64,000 nt of DNA from Alteromonas sp. C1M14 (GCF_018860965.1 NZ_JAHKQF010000008.1:310001-374000), one strand, 5' to 3'; positions 8,724 to 16,986 are shown, numbered from the stretch's first letter. Notes: generated by a model from the sequence alone, not told the origin. A program made the numbers and translations.

Positions 8724-9812
8724 ATGAAAACTTGTCCAAATTGTGCCAGTCGTGAGATGAAGAAACAGCAGTTTCACCAACAAGAAGTTGAGCAATGCCA
8801 AGATTGTCATGGTATATGGCTAGACTCTGGTGAGCTAGATAGTGCATTGTCCATTGCTGATAATGGCCATTCACAGGTGGTTTTGGAAGAAGCCCTTGGG
8901 AAGATGCTTGGCGAATCACAACGACATTGTCACGACTGTGATATTAAGCTGATTCGGTATTACCTGATGCCGGGCTTTGAGGTAGAAATAGATTGTTGCC
9001 CTCGTTGTTCTGGGGTGTGGTTAGATCATCATGAGTTAGAAAAAGTCACCCATTCTCCGGCCATTGCAACAGCATTATTAGAATTAGACAAGCCCACTAA
9101 AAAACGAACTTGGTTGTTTCAATTCTTATCTCAAATGCCAGTGGAATATAACTTAAAACCTAAAAAAACACCTTGGGTGATGTATTCTTTAGTGGCTTTA
9201 AATATTCTCTTCTTTCTTAGCTATATTTCCGATGTGGTGGATATATCTACGGCGTTTGATTCCTTTGCTATGCATTCAGGTGAAGTGAGTCATGGCCAGC
9301 AATTGTGGACACTACTCACCTACATGTACATGCACGGTGGACTGATACACCTAGCCGGGAATATGTATTTTTTATATATCATTGGTGACAATTTAGAAGA
9401 TGCGCTGGGGCATGGTAAATTCTTTCTTTATTATACCCTGTGTGGCCTAGTGGCTGCTGCTGCACAAATCTTAGCAGAGCCAAATTCAGTGGTGCCCGTG
9501 GTAGGAGCAAGTGGCGCTATAGCTGGCTTGTTTGGTATGTACCTATTGTGGTTTAGGCATGCAAGTTTGACCTTGATGATCATCGTTTATCAGAAAAAAG
9601 TAAGCCCATTGATATTTTTTGGATTATGGCTTTTAACCAATATTCTGGGACTTTATCTGGCCAATGAAAGCGGCGGCGGTGTGGCTTATTGGGCTCATAT
9701 TGGCGGCTTTATTGCTGGCATTGTCATTGGTTTCGCTGTTAAAAAACACGTGTTTGCCGCAAATCCTTTGTTGGCGATTCTTAACAGCCAAGAAGTCAAA
9801 GTGAAGCGCTAA
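8724..9812 (+). CDS. Rhomboid intramembrane serine protease with two N-terminal zinc ribbons
   Basis: A 362-residue protein in two parts. Residues 1-101 hold two TFIIB-type zinc ribbons, each with CxxC...CxxC: Cys4/7/25/28 and Cys69/72/92/95. Each ends in the same G-(I/V)-W-L-D motif. From about residue 148 there is a six- or seven-helix rhomboid domain. Its active-site motif GASGAIAG places the catalytic Ser near 263, and the partner His is in the HIGGF motif near 325. The MHGG...HLAGNM region, also typical of rhomboids, lies between. Rhomboids cleave substrates within the membrane. The zinc ribbons should sit in the cytoplasm and may recognise substrate or partner. It forms a two-gene unit with the membrane protein upstream. 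Confidence 0.92.
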   Translation: MKTCPNCASREMKKQQFHQQEVEQCQDCHGIWLDSGELDSALSIADNGHSQVVLEEALGKMLGESQRHCHDCDIKLIRYYLMPGFEVEIDCCPRCSGVWLDHHELEKVTHSPAIATALLELDKPTKKRTWLFQFLSQMPVEYNLKPKKTPWVMYSLVALNILFFLSYISDVVDISTAFDSFAMHSGEVSHGQQLWTLLTYMYMHGGLIHLAGNMYFLYIIGDNLEDALGHGKFFLYYTLCGLVAAAAQILAEPNSVVPVVGASGAIAGLFGMYLLWFRHASLTLMIIVYQKKVSPLIFFGLWLLTNILGLYLANESGGGVAYWAHIGGFIAGIVIGFAVKKHVFAANPLLAILNSQEVKVKR

Positions 9813-9819
9813 ACCGAAC

Positions 9820-9854
9820 CGGTATCAACAACCTCAAAGAGGTTGTTGATGCCG
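9820..9854. terminator. Long stem-loop after the rhomboid gene
   Basis: A 16-bp stem (one G-U pair) with an AAA loop starts 7 bases after the rhomboid stop codon. Its core is ATCAACAACCTC / GAGGTTGTTGAT. It is placed where a terminator is expected, but there is no T-run on the plus strand after it. It may stop transcription inefficiently or protect the 3' end of the mRNA. Confidence 0.5.
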
Positions 9855-10056
9855 ATTAATGGATATCGCGTCATTAAATGGCCTCAGCAGCTAACAGTAC
9901 CAGACGTGATTCCGCTTTACAGGGTAGAATAATCCGTTATTTGCTGTCCGTAAATTACATCTTTAATCAATCTCCACTTCATCAATACCATGCCTTAGTC
10001 AGTGCCACGCTGATCCGAAACTGGCTGGCACACATGCCGGCTACTCAACCATCGAG

Positions 10057-10656
10057 GTGACAGGTGCAGGTGCGTCAAAAGACATCACCATGATCTCTGT
10101 AGAAGACATCAAAAAGGAATTGGCAGGTAAGCCGCCAATCACGGTTGGTTTTGATATCGACGATACCAGCCTATTTAGTTCTCCCGTTTTTTACCGCGGC
10201 CAACAAGAGTTTTCTCCTGGCAGTTACGCTTACTTAACGAATCAAAAATTTTGGGATAAAGCTAACTGTGGTTGGGATAAATTCAGTATGCCAAAGCACA
10301 TAGCGCAACAATTGATTGCTATGCACCAAGCGCGTGGGGATAGTATCTACTTCATTACTGGACGGGTGGGATCAAAGTGTCATTTCACCACGGAATATTT
10401 GCAGAAAACCTTTGATATTAAAGACATGCACGATGTGATTTTTGCAGGCTATAGCGAAAGTGAATACATCAAGACTAAGTATATTAAGCAACACGATATC
10501 AAAATTTACTATGGTGATGCGGATGGTGACATCATCGCAGCCCGCAACGCCGGCGCAGAAGGCATTCGTGTTATGCGGGCCGCCAATTCCGGCTATAAGC
10601 CCATTGCGAAAAATGGAATCTATTGGGAAAGAGTACTAAAAGACTCTCAGTACTAA
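10057..10656 (+). CDS. aphA: Class B acid phosphatase (AphA-like), N-terminus lacking a signal peptide
   Basis: A HAD-superfamily phosphatase very close to AphA. The nucleophile motif FDIDDTSLFSSP is at about 29-40, followed by 'GWDKFSMP', 'GDSIYFITGR' and the acidic motif YYGDADGDI. AphA enzymes are periplasmic, about 235 residues, and start with a signal peptide. Here the first usable in-frame start is a GTG at 10057, giving 199 residues and no signal. The frame stays open upstream to 9967 and reads sensibly as mature protein (HAGYSTIEVTGAG), but without any ATG, GTG or TTG and without a hydrophobic leader. The 5' end therefore seems decayed or frameshifted. Either this is a pseudogene or the product stays in the cytoplasm. 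The catalytic domain is intact. Confidence 0.8.
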   Translation: MTGAGASKDITMISVEDIKKELAGKPPITVGFDIDDTSLFSSPVFYRGQQEFSPGSYAYLTNQKFWDKANCGWDKFSMPKHIAQQLIAMHQARGDSIYFITGRVGSKCHFTTEYLQKTFDIKDMHDVIFAGYSESEYIKTKYIKQHDIKIYYGDADGDIIAARNAGAEGIRVMRAANSGYKPIAKNGIYWERVLKDSQY

Positions 10657-10725
10657 CTATACCTAGAAACAGCCTCACTCCTTAGGTGGTGTGTTATTTG
10701 GCACGCCATCTTGATCCTAATTATA

Positions 10726-12342
10726 TTAAGACAAGACTATTGCCATCAAGGCTGCAACAACCCCATAAACCAATAATGGCAGTATGGTCTTTTTAAGAAT
10801 AAAGCCTTCTTGGTGGTGAATCCCCAAAATAGCAGACACCGCAATAATATTATTAATACATACCATGTTTCCCATGGCGGCACCCACCGATTGTAAGGCT
10901 AATATCAGATTCACTGGTAAGCCAACTTGCATGGCAATCGTTTGCTGAATGCCACCAAAGGTGAGATTAGACACCGTGGCCGACCCAGAGAAAAAGCTGC
11001 CCAATGCCCCCAGTAAAGCGGCAAACAAAGACCAACTGTCCCCGGTTAACGTCGCAAGCGCATTGGCGATTAAGAAAATGGGTGACTGCTCGGCGCCCAA
11101 CATCATTAAATTCACCATGACTAAAGCCGCCGCTAAGGATACAAGGGGTAACTGAATACGTTGGCCGGTCTCAAAAAACGCCTCTTTTATCTGGGTCTTA
11201 GAAAGTTTTAATAACGGCATTGAGATCAACACCACTAACACGAAAGGGATTAACGCCGGCACATAAAGTGTTTTATAAGACCAGCTTACAGAGGTAGATA
11301 AAATATTGTCTAGGGACACTACCAAGGATTGGCTCACACCTAAATGGCTGCCGCCAATATCGATACCAAACCACGCATTGGTGTTGGTTAACAAGCCTTT
11401 AATACCCAAAGGGCTAATGCGGGTAACAATCAATATTACAATCAGCAACCCCAGTGGTAGCAGGGCAAAAAATACTTCTCGAGACGGCACCTTTGATTGT
11501 TTATTTAGCGTGTTTTGTGTTGTACCTAGGCCAATATTGGCCTTTGCTAAAAATATACTCACCATGAGCCCAACAGCGCCACCAAGCAAAGAAGGAAATT
11601 CATAATTCCAATTCGCTAACGCGTAGTAAGGCAGTGTGCAAGATAGAATACTGAGTAAAATAAATACGAGGTTTTGGCGTATTAAGGACCAAGATACGAC
11701 AAATTTTAGCGCCAATATAGGGATTAATAACGCGGCCACGGCGTTAATTAATGCGGTTTGATTCGCCACCTCTAGCAGGTCTGACGAACTAAGCTCTAAC
11801 GCTTCAAAACCAAACCAGATAGGTGTACCTACAGCTCCAAACGACACGGGTACTGAGTTCATAATTAAAGCAAAAATAGCAACTTTGATAGGCTGAAAAC
11901 CTAACCCCACTAACATAGGGGCGGCAATCGCGGCAGGCGTACCAAAACCCGAGGCGCCTTCCAGCATAAAGGCAAAGGCCCAGCCAATAATCATCAGCTG
12001 GGCAACCTTGTTGTTGCTGATGGAATCCAGCCAGCGACCAATCACAGCTTCCGCCCCTGAAATCGCCAACACTCGGTTCAACAAAATCGCCCCTGCGACA
12101 ATGGAAATCGGCGTAAGTACGGACAATACACCCGAGATAATATTGGCGCTCAGTAAACGCCCGTCACTGTGGAAATAGAAAAGTTGAATTAAGCCCACTA
12201 ATAGGGCGGTTATCGGTAAGGCGATATGGGAGGGTAAGGCGCGCTGCTTGGTCATCATCCAGATTAGCAGCACAATAGGGAAAGCCGAAATTAACGTACT
12301 TTGAAGCATTTCATCCACCGTCCCTATGTCGAATACTACCAT
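10726..12342 (-). CDS. lctP: L-lactate permease (LctP family)
   Basis: A 538-residue polytopic membrane protein of the lactate permease family, with about a dozen or more hydrophobic helices. It carries the family-typical segments 'AFMLEGASGFGTPAAIAAPML' (split here only for description: GASGFGTPAAIAAP) and 'GSFFSGSATVSNLTFGGIQ'. It would take up lactate, and possibly glycolate, with protons across the inner membrane. No lactate dehydrogenase genes lie next to it. A second possible start is the ATG at 12309, which drops 11 residues and begins right before the first helix. It lies downstream of rluF on the same strand, with 119 bases between, and converges on aphA. Confidence 0.92.
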   Translation of the reverse strand: MVVFDIGTVDEMLQSTLISAFPIVLLIWMMTKQRALPSHIALPITALLVGLIQLFYFHSDGRLLSANIISGVLSVLTPISIVAGAILLNRVLAISGAEAVIGRWLDSISNNKVAQLMIIGWAFAFMLEGASGFGTPAAIAAPMLVGLGFQPIKVAIFALIMNSVPVSFGAVGTPIWFGFEALELSSSDLLEVANQTALINAVAALLIPILALKFVVSWSLIRQNLVFILLSILSCTLPYYALANWNYEFPSLLGGAVGLMVSIFLAKANIGLGTTQNTLNKQSKVPSREVFFALLPLGLLIVILIVTRISPLGIKGLLTNTNAWFGIDIGGSHLGVSQSLVVSLDNILSTSVSWSYKTLYVPALIPFVLVVLISMPLLKLSKTQIKEAFFETGQRIQLPLVSLAAALVMVNLMMLGAEQSPIFLIANALATLTGDSWSLFAALLGALGSFFSGSATVSNLTFGGIQQTIAMQVGLPVNLILALQSVGAAMGNMVCINNIIAVSAILGIHHQEGFILKKTILPLLVYGVVAALMAIVLS

Positions 12343-12461
12343 CTACTTGAGACTCAAACATGAGCTGAGAATGAGAGTGTTCAAGGCCAAATAAAGCACG
12401 TTTAGTTTTAAATACAGTTGTCACAGAGGTTAGCCCTAAGGGTTAATTTATCTTTTAATTT

Positions 12462-13388
12462 TTATATTCTAGGTTTGCGCCGAGGGCTAGACTTAGTGGT
12501 GGATGAATGCTTTTTTACTTGACTATGGGCGGTGCTATTTCGTGCCTTAGTCCCGCGTTTTGCATTGTGTTTGGGTACTTGAGACGCAGCTTTTTGCGAG
12601 TTTAAGGCTGGCATATTCTGTTCACTTTGGGCGGCAGTTTTGGTGGAGCCTGCCACGGCGCTGTTAATCTGGTGCATTTCATCAGCGGTCAAATTTCGCC
12701 ACTCGCCTACTTTTAGCCCCGCTAAACGTATTGACATAATACGGCTGCGTTTTAGCTTGGTTACCCCATACCCAAGGTATTCGCACATGCGGCGAATTTG
12801 CCTATTTAATCCTTGGGTTAAAATAATCCGAAACACGAATTTACTTTGCATCGTCACCGTACAGGGTTTGGTCACTGTATCTAAAATGGGCACACCTGCC
12901 GCCATAGCTTGAATAAAGCGCGCCGTTACCGGCTTGTCTACCGTCACGATATACTCTTTGTCATGGGCATTTTCGGCGCGTAAAATTTTATTCACTATAT
13001 CCCCATCGCTGGTCAGAAAAATTAACCCTTCAGAAGGCTTGTCTAATCGACCAATAGGGAAAATACGCTCACGATGGCCAATGGCATCAATAATATTGCC
13101 TTTAATGTGGCGCTCAGTGGTACAGGTAATACCAACCGGCTTGTGGTACGCCAAGTAGACTCTGTCAGATTTATTCTCGGCACTGGGTTTAATCCGCTTG
13201 CCATCCACGCAAACCTTATCACCTGGTTGCACTTTCGTGCCTAATTCTGGGATCTCACCGTTAATTGTTACGCGACGGCTGTCTATTAACTTATCTGCTT
13301 CTCGGCGAGAACAGAAACCTGAATCACTAATAAATTTATTTAAGCGAATGCTAGCAGCCGTTGTGCTTGATGTATTCGATGTCTTCAT
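12462..13388 (-). CDS. rluF: 23S rRNA pseudouridine(2604) synthase RluF
   Basis: A 308-residue RsuA/RluF-type pseudouridine synthase. It has an N-terminal S4 RNA-binding domain (about 14-62, with GFCSRREADKLI) and then the catalytic domain, with the motif GRLDKPSEGL placing the catalytic Asp at about 116 and the QGLNRQIRRMCEYLGY motif near the C-terminal side. The best match is RluF (U2604 of 23S rRNA), since the sequence tracks E. coli RluF closely through 'AYHKPVGITCTTE'. The last 70 residues are a basic, Lys/Arg/Ser-rich tail of low complexity. It appears to be a single gene with its promoter in the region up to the tRNA. Confidence 0.9.
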   Translation of the reverse strand: MKTSNTSSTTAASIRLNKFISDSGFCSRREADKLIDSRRVTINGEIPELGTKVQPGDKVCVDGKRIKPSAENKSDRVYLAYHKPVGITCTTERHIKGNIIDAIGHRERIFPIGRLDKPSEGLIFLTSDGDIVNKILRAENAHDKEYIVTVDKPVTARFIQAMAAGVPILDTVTKPCTVTMQSKFVFRIILTQGLNRQIRRMCEYLGYGVTKLKRSRIMSIRLAGLKVGEWRNLTADEMHQINSAVAGSTKTAAQSEQNMPALNSQKAASQVPKHNAKRGTKARNSTAHSQVKKHSSTTKSSPRRKPRI

Positions 13389-13537
13389 TTTATTCCACTA
13401 TGTCATCTCTAGCGCGCTACTGTGTTAAACACTATAGAGCTTGTTAGGCAAAGCATGGTTGAGCGCGTGTTATCAGCACTGATTTTTTGTTGCGCAACAG
13501 TTCCATATATCCAAAGCTTCAGTAAGGATGATTTATC

Positions 13538-13636
13538 ATGCTCGACACCTTGTTTCAGCATGATTCACTGCATGTAGCAAATTTTCAGTGTAACATCCGC
13601 GGCAGAAATCTGTGGGCTATTCTCCATACTTTGTAA
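13538..13636 (+). CDS. Possible small protein (32 aa), weakly supported
   Basis: An ATG preceded by AAGGA at 9 bases opens a 32-codon frame beginning MLDTLFQHDS and ending with TAA at 13634-13636. Its composition is protein-like (mixed hydrophobic and charged residues, one Cys). No homologue is known to me and there is no neighbouring operon. It may be chance in a long intergenic region. The only support is the ribosome-binding site and start. Confidence 0.2.
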   Translation: MLDTLFQHDSLHVANFQCNIRGRNLWAILHTL

Positions 13637-13817
13637 CTGATTATGCGCGTTGTTTTACCAAAATTGATAGGGTAGGACAAAACAACCTGGGGTGCATCGG
13701 GCTCGTCTAAGGTGCTTTTAGGAGATTGCATTGCACGTTAAACCAAATAGGCAGATCGTCAGATTGCGCAGGTATAATTCGACAAACCAAATAGATAAAT
13801 AGACACAGAAGTGGAAT

Positions 13818-13851
13818 AATCGAACAGCTTAACGCCCTATAAGCTTCGATT
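13818..13851. other. Bulged stem-loop downstream of the tRNA gene
   Basis: AATCGAA-CA-GCTTA pairs with TAAGC-TTCGATT, giving 12 base pairs interrupted by a 2-base bulge and closed by an 8-base loop. On the minus strand it lies about 20 bases beyond the tRNA 3' end, where a terminator or 3' processing structure is expected. No T-run follows on the minus strand. Confidence 0.4.
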
Positions 13852-13871
13852 TTACTGGGTGTTGTAAAAAA

Positions 13872-13948
13872 TGGTGGCCCCACCCTGACTCGAACAGGGG
13901 ACCTAACGATTATGAGTCGTGTGCTCTAACCAACTGAGCTATAGGGCC
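13872..13948 (-). tRNA. ileX: tRNA-Ile2 (anticodon CAT, lysidine type)
   Basis: A 77-nt cloverleaf with encoded CCA. The 7-bp acceptor starts GGCCC. The D arm is GCTC/GAGC, the anticodon loop CTCATAA on a CACGA/TCGTT stem (first pair C-U mismatched), and the T arm CCCTG-TTCGAGT-CAGGG. A CAT anticodon can mean initiator Met, elongator Met or Ile2. The GGCCC acceptor start, with C4-G69 and C5-G68, and the CGACTCATAATCG arm match E. coli ileX rather than metT, so I call tRNA-Ile2, which TilS modifies to read AUA. The assignment to Ile2 is by resemblance. Confidence 0.88.
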
Positions 13949-14238
13949 ACATATGTAGATGCTGTATAGCGCAAACCTAGCGGTTTACACAAGCGGGGCG
14001 AAGTATAAGCAGTTTTTTTGTGATTGTCACCCCATCAGCGCGATGATTTATCTCGCTTGGCGATTTCTTAATCAAAATTTATTTGGCGCCTACGCATAAG
14101 AGACCCAATGGCGCTGTTATGTTGTCACATTCGATTCCATGCACCTTATTCTTTGCACCATTAATCGGTTGTGGCGTTGACGAAACCCGCCATGCAAGCC
14201 CACTATAGTGGCGTAACATCAAAAGGGTTTACTGCTTT

Positions 14239-15054
14239 ATGAAATACGCCTTGATTCCTCTTATTTTTACTTTATTTTTATGCACAGGATGTGACAGTTT
14301 CCTTGCTAACGAACGCGCGCCTGGTGATATTCCCATTACCTTTACTGACTTATCAAAAAGCGTTGATTGCGGTTACGATGTGACCATCGATAAAGATATA
14401 TGGAGAGTCAACTACCTCGCCTTCTATTTAAGCGAACCTGAGTTGAAAGTGGAAGGTCGCTGGGTGCCTTTAACCTTTGTGCCGAACAAATGGCAATCCA
14501 AAAAGGTGGCATTTTTGTCCTTTCATCACGCCTGCGACACACAGCAAAGTAACGAACATATTGTGTTAGATGCCAATGCCGCGTTGCTAAAACGTGCCAC
14601 TGAACTTCGGTTTAACCTAGGACTGAATTTTGATGAGAATCATAGCTCTCGGGTAGAACAGGTATCGCCATTAGATAAACCCACTATGTTTCAGTCTACT
14701 CGGGTGGGGCACAACTTTTTCCGCTTGGAATTGCAAAATACCCAACAACCTAATGCTATCTGGTCTTTTTTGCTGGCCAGTGGCGGCTGTAACGCAGACA
14801 GTGATGATGACAAGCCCCAGCGCTGCGCGTTCCCGAACCGTATGACCGTGGACTTGCCCATGGCGCAAAATGTGTCTAACTTGAATTTAGACGCGGCTTT
14901 GCAGCAGATCCTCTTTCGGGTAGATTTAAAAGCGGTGGCTGAGTGCAATATGGCGCAAGAGCATGATGAGAGTTGTGAAAAGGTCATGCGCAACCTCACT
15001 GAACGGCAATGGATACGGTGGGATGCCCCTGAAAAGGTATACTTGAAATCCTAA
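14239..15054 (+). CDS. MbnP-like lipoprotein (putative copper-associated)
   Basis: A 271-residue protein with lipoprotein signal MKYALIPLIFTLFLCTGC. The body has the order of motifs seen in the MbnP family (the partner of the MauG-like MbnH). There is an N-terminal beta segment with 'YLAFYLSEPELKV', then 'LRFNLGLNFDENH', then 'PTMFQSTRVGHNFFRLEL', then 'WSFLLASGGCNAD' followed by further cysteines. In known systems MbnP binds copper after its tryptophan is modified by MbnH, and the two genes are adjacent. Here no di-heme peroxidase gene is beside it, so it is an orphan within this window. Function in metal handling is inferred from the family. Confidence 0.75.
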   Translation: MKYALIPLIFTLFLCTGCDSFLANERAPGDIPITFTDLSKSVDCGYDVTIDKDIWRVNYLAFYLSEPELKVEGRWVPLTFVPNKWQSKKVAFLSFHHACDTQQSNEHIVLDANAALLKRATELRFNLGLNFDENHSSRVEQVSPLDKPTMFQSTRVGHNFFRLELQNTQQPNAIWSFLLASGGCNADSDDDKPQRCAFPNRMTVDLPMAQNVSNLNLDAALQQILFRVDLKAVAECNMAQEHDESCEKVMRNLTERQWIRWDAPEKVYLKS

Positions 15055-15162
15055 TCAATTAGTCCTGAACAAGGGATTTTTACCGCTGTTTAGTGCAAGC
15101 AACATGTTTATTTGCTATCTTTTTGCTAATTCTGTTAATAGCCAGCCAGCGTGGAGACAACA

Positions 15163-15492
15163 ATGACTGAAAAGCCCTTTCTGGTAAGTGGCCGCAATAC
15201 ACTTATTCATAAAATAAGAAAACTCGATTTACTCGTTCTCAATGGCGATGAACACCCGCCTGTTTTAGTCACCTATAAAGGAATAAAACAGTACGAAGGT
15301 AAACTCCCCGATAATAAACGGGAAGCCAAAATGATGGATATGGAGCTGGTGGATATCACCACCTCAGAGGTGTTTGGTGACGAAAAAACGCTGGTCTTTA
15401 TTCAAACGTTAAATGGCAAAGAATACAAAATAGATTACAGCAAAGTGGGTACGTCTATGTTTATCAAAGTCCATTTAGATAACGCTTTTTAA
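15163..15492 (+). CDS. Hypothetical small cytoplasmic protein
   Basis: A 109-residue protein I do not recognise. The ATG at 15163 has GGAG about 7 bases upstream, so it is preferred over an in-frame GTG at 15151. The sequence is soluble and mixed alpha/beta, has no cysteine or signal peptide, and is rich in Lys and Asp/Glu. The C-terminal half (LNGKEYKIDYSKVGTSMFIKVHL) looks like a small beta-barrel or sheet. It is flanked by the MbnP-like gene and lrgA on the same strand, with over 100 bases on each side, so it is probably its own transcript. Confidence 0.65.
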   Translation: MTEKPFLVSGRNTLIHKIRKLDLLVLNGDEHPPVLVTYKGIKQYEGKLPDNKREAKMMDMELVDITTSEVFGDEKTLVFIQTLNGKEYKIDYSKVGTSMFIKVHLDNAF

Positions 15493-15532
15493 ACAGTACT
15501 TTCTTCTTGTAGCTGGTTCTACCGCCTCTTTT

Positions 15533-15556
15533 GCCAGCAGTTAGGCGACTGCTGGC
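15533..15556. terminator. Stem-loop after the 109-aa gene
   Basis: A perfect 9-bp repeat GCCAGCAGT / ACTGCTGGC with loop TAGGCG lies about 40 bases past the stop codon and before lrgA. There is no T-run after it, so it is a possible rather than certain terminator. Confidence 0.35.
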
Positions 15557-15681
15557 GCTGCATTTATCTCGCTTAGCTCCTACTCCACCAACCCCAATAT
15601 CCTGTGGTTAAGACGATAGTCTGTTGTTCCCATGGGGAAGACTCGGATAAACTACCCGTCTGTTTCCTTATTTTAATTCCC

Positions 15682-16056
15682 ATGAATAGCATTATTCGAT
15701 TTCTTGCTGGTTTTGTTCTCATCGTGCTTTTTTATTTCGCGGGCGAGTTGTTGGTATCGTTACTCGATGTTCCCTTTCCCGGTACCCTAGTGGGACTGTT
15801 ACTTTTGTTAGTCTTCCTGTTTCAGCGCAAACAAGTCCCTTCCTTAATTGTGGCAGGGGCAACGCCATTACTTAAATACATGACATTATTCTTTGTTCCT
15901 GCAGTATTAGGCGTAGGGGTATATTGGGAAGATATCGCCAGTAGTTTTACGGCTATTTTCATCGCCATTGTGTTTACTACGGTGTTTAGCTTAGGCATAA
16001 GTGCTTGGATTGCTCAAAAATTGATGGCGCCGGTAGTGTCTAAGGACAGTGAATAA
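15682..16056 (+). CDS. lrgA: LrgA/CidA-family membrane protein
   Basis: A 124-residue four-helix membrane protein of the CidA/LrgA holin-like family. Helices start with IIRFLAGFVLIVLFYFAGELL, then a conserved loop VPFPGTLVGLLLL, then 'PLLKYMTLFFVPAVLGV', then the last helix near 'AIVFTTVFSLGISAWIA'. I chose the ATG at 15682; the open frame extends to 15604, but those 26 residues are not membrane-like and not family-like. The family forms pores and has been linked to murein hydrolase control and, more recently, to pyruvate or glycolate transport. The stop overlaps the lrgB start (TAATGA), so the pair is translationally coupled. Confidence 0.88.
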   Translation: MNSIIRFLAGFVLIVLFYFAGELLVSLLDVPFPGTLVGLLLLLVFLFQRKQVPSLIVAGATPLLKYMTLFFVPAVLGVGVYWEDIASSFTAIFIAIVFTTVFSLGISAWIAQKLMAPVVSKDSE

Positions 16057-16793
16057 TGACAACCAATATCGTTCAACCCTTCGTGGAAAAAACCACGGAT
16101 TTATTTTTCTCGGTTTTCTCGGTTTCGGGTGCAGTCTGGATAGGCATTACCTTGTGTGCCTATTTGTTCTCACTTTGGGTGGTGCGCAAAACGAATAATA
16201 ATCCTTTTGCGAACCCCGTGCTGGTTACTGCCATTATTACCGGTGCTGCCATCTTGTTGTCTCAACGTGAAATGTCAGCGTATCAGCAAGATACAGCCAT
16301 TATTCACTGGTTATTGGGACCCGCAACTGTGGCCTTAGCGTTACCTATGTATGCCCAATGGGAAAAGATTCGATCCTTAGGCTGGCGTTTAGTGGCAGCA
16401 GTAGCGACAGGGGGGATCATTGCACCGGTCACCGCGTGGTTAGCGGTGTATGCTTTTGATACACCGTTCGCAATACAAATGACCATGCTGGCGAAATCCA
16501 TTACTACTCCCCTAGCCATGGAAGCCACCGAACAGGTGCATGGTGTTCCAGCTCTGGCGGCGGTGTTTGTTATTACTACCGGCATTGTGGGTGCGGTATT
16601 AGCACCGGCTGTTTATCGGTTATTGGCGGTAACGCTACCTCAGGCACAAGGTGTTGCATTGGGTTCAGTGTGTCATGCTATCGGCACGGCTAAAGCGCTA
16701 CATATGGGCGAAAAGACCGGAGCACTGGCTACCTTAGGACTTTGTTTGAACGGCATCATGACGGCCATTGTATTGCCTTTACTCTTTGCCTAA
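16056..16793 (+). CDS. lrgB: LrgB/CidB-family membrane protein
   Basis: A 245-residue polytopic protein of the LrgB family, the standard partner of LrgA. The hallmark stretch is 'MLAKSITTPLAMEATEQVHG', followed by 'VFVITTGIVGAVLAP' and 'GSVCHAIGTAKALHMGEKTG', the most conserved part of the family. It acts in the inner membrane together with the preceding gene product. No regulator of the LytTR or LysR type is adjacent, so control is not visible. Confidence 0.93.
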   Translation: MTTNIVQPFVEKTTDLFFSVFSVSGAVWIGITLCAYLFSLWVVRKTNNNPFANPVLVTAIITGAAILLSQREMSAYQQDTAIIHWLLGPATVALALPMYAQWEKIRSLGWRLVAAVATGGIIAPVTAWLAVYAFDTPFAIQMTMLAKSITTPLAMEATEQVHGVPALAAVFVITTGIVGAVLAPAVYRLLAVTLPQAQGVALGSVCHAIGTAKALHMGEKTGALATLGLCLNGIMTAIVLPLLFA

Positions 16794-16986
16794 TCGTTTA
16801 TTTCAGATCGCGCCTTTTTATTAGATATCGACGAAATTACACCATTGACGAATGGCAATTGCGCCAATTCCTGCTATCAATGTAATAAGGAAATTCTTTC
16901 ATCTTGTTTACCTTATTGGAAATGAGGGGTAAGCCTTTTCAAGTAGACAGGCGATTTCGTGTAATCAGATAAGGACTGGCGTTTTC

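Larger units (their letters stand above)
13389..13871. other. Intergenic region between rluF and tRNA-Ile2
   Basis: This 483-base region has no recognisable conserved gene. It must hold the rluF promoter on the minus strand. I note one possible 32-codon ORF on the plus strand (13538-13636, listed separately), a strong hairpin at 13818-13851, and two copies of the string AACCAAATAG about 50 bases apart. Nothing else stands out. Confidence 0.5.

Noticed and set aside
9878-10060. A 60-codon open frame just before aphA on the plus strand
   Set aside because: It has no ribosome-binding site, no signal peptide and no family likeness. It overlaps the remnant 5' region of aphA in another frame and is best seen as a by-product of that.
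13389-13948. tRNA-Ile2 region as a possible integration site for a mobile element
   Set aside because: No integrase, no direct repeat of the tRNA 3' end and no cluster of foreign genes is seen on either side.
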